NCBI GenBank assembly: GCA_903892315.1
Contig: CAITHY010000163.1
Location: 1 to 6,594 of the forward strand
Direction: 5' to 3'
Origin: an uncultured beta proteobacterium
GTDB lineage: Bacteria; Pseudomonadota; Gammaproteobacteria; Burkholderiales; Burkholderiaceae
DNA length: 6,594 nucleotides
The translations under genes were made by a program, and so were the position numbers. The notes beneath the pieces are model-generated. The model did no database searches. It saw nothing but the letters and a program-made list of their open reading frames with translations, and was not told the origin of the DNA. Positions 6,567 through 6,594 of this stretch are shown in pieces. The stretch's first letter is position 1; every line of letters starts with the position of its first letter.

Positions 6567-6594
6567 TATTTAAGTACATCAAAACTACGTTAAT
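6567..6594. other. A/T-rich right edge, no gene recognised
   Basis: Twenty-eight A/T-rich bases between the hairpin and the window edge. No recognisable DnaK C-terminus, RNA or promoter can be supported. One minus-strand frame has TAA at 6592-6590, which might be the stop of an upstream gene, but the flanking sequence is missing. Confidence 0.3.

Noticed and set aside
1..6594. A novel defence, mobile or otherwise undescribed system
   Set aside because: All seven genes are recognised chromosomal housekeeping families in a plausible ancestral order. I saw no transposase, integrase, toxin-antitoxin pair, repeat array or long unexplained non-coding stretch.

Overview
The window is an ordinary stretch of bacterial housekeeping chromosome. 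Seven protein genes fill almost all of it: six on the plus strand, then one convergent gene on the minus strand. By eye the base composition is moderate, somewhat under half G+C. The protein sequences and the gene order (AI-2E family membrane protein, hda, HAD-IB phosphatase, pcnB, folK, panB, then dnaJ) point to a betaproteobacterium of the Burkholderiales. A Polynucleobacter-like, moderate-GC freshwater lineage is the best guess. This is inferred from family resemblance and remembered synteny, not from a database search.

Layout. From the left edge to 1069 there is an AI-2E/PerM-type permease whose frame is open to the window edge. It is followed after 11 bases by hda (1081-1836), which encodes the DnaA-inactivating AAA+ protein. 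A HAD-IB phosphatase (1856-2536) follows after 19 bases, and its stop codon overlaps the start of pcnB (2533-3933, poly(A) polymerase I) as ATGA. folK (3986-4513) and panB (4531-5349) come next with gaps of 52 and 17 bases. All six plausibly form one transcription unit or closely nested units. No gap holds a convincing terminator before the end of panB, where a hairpin covers the 26-base gap to dnaJ. dnaJ runs leftward from 6512 to 5376. The right-hand 82 bases hold its ribosome binding site and a perfect 10-bp hairpin that probably lies in the dnaK-dnaJ intergenic gap; dnaK itself is outside the window.

How the genes relate. hda links replication initiation to the sliding clamp. pcnB marks RNAs for decay. 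folK makes a folate precursor, and panB consumes a folate one-carbon unit to start pantothenate synthesis, so those two are metabolically linked. pcnB-folK-panB adjacency is also known from E. coli, where panC follows; here panB is instead followed by convergent dnaJ. dnaJ belongs to the DnaK chaperone system.

No stretch over 300 bases lacks a gene. I found no tRNA, rRNA, CRISPR array, insertion sequence, attachment site or riboswitch, and no sign of a novel system. The points worth a second look are small: an apparently short N-terminus in the permease, the hairpin before dnaJ, a cysteine cluster at the FolK C-terminus, and a 12-bp tandem duplication in the dnaJ glycine/phenylalanine region.
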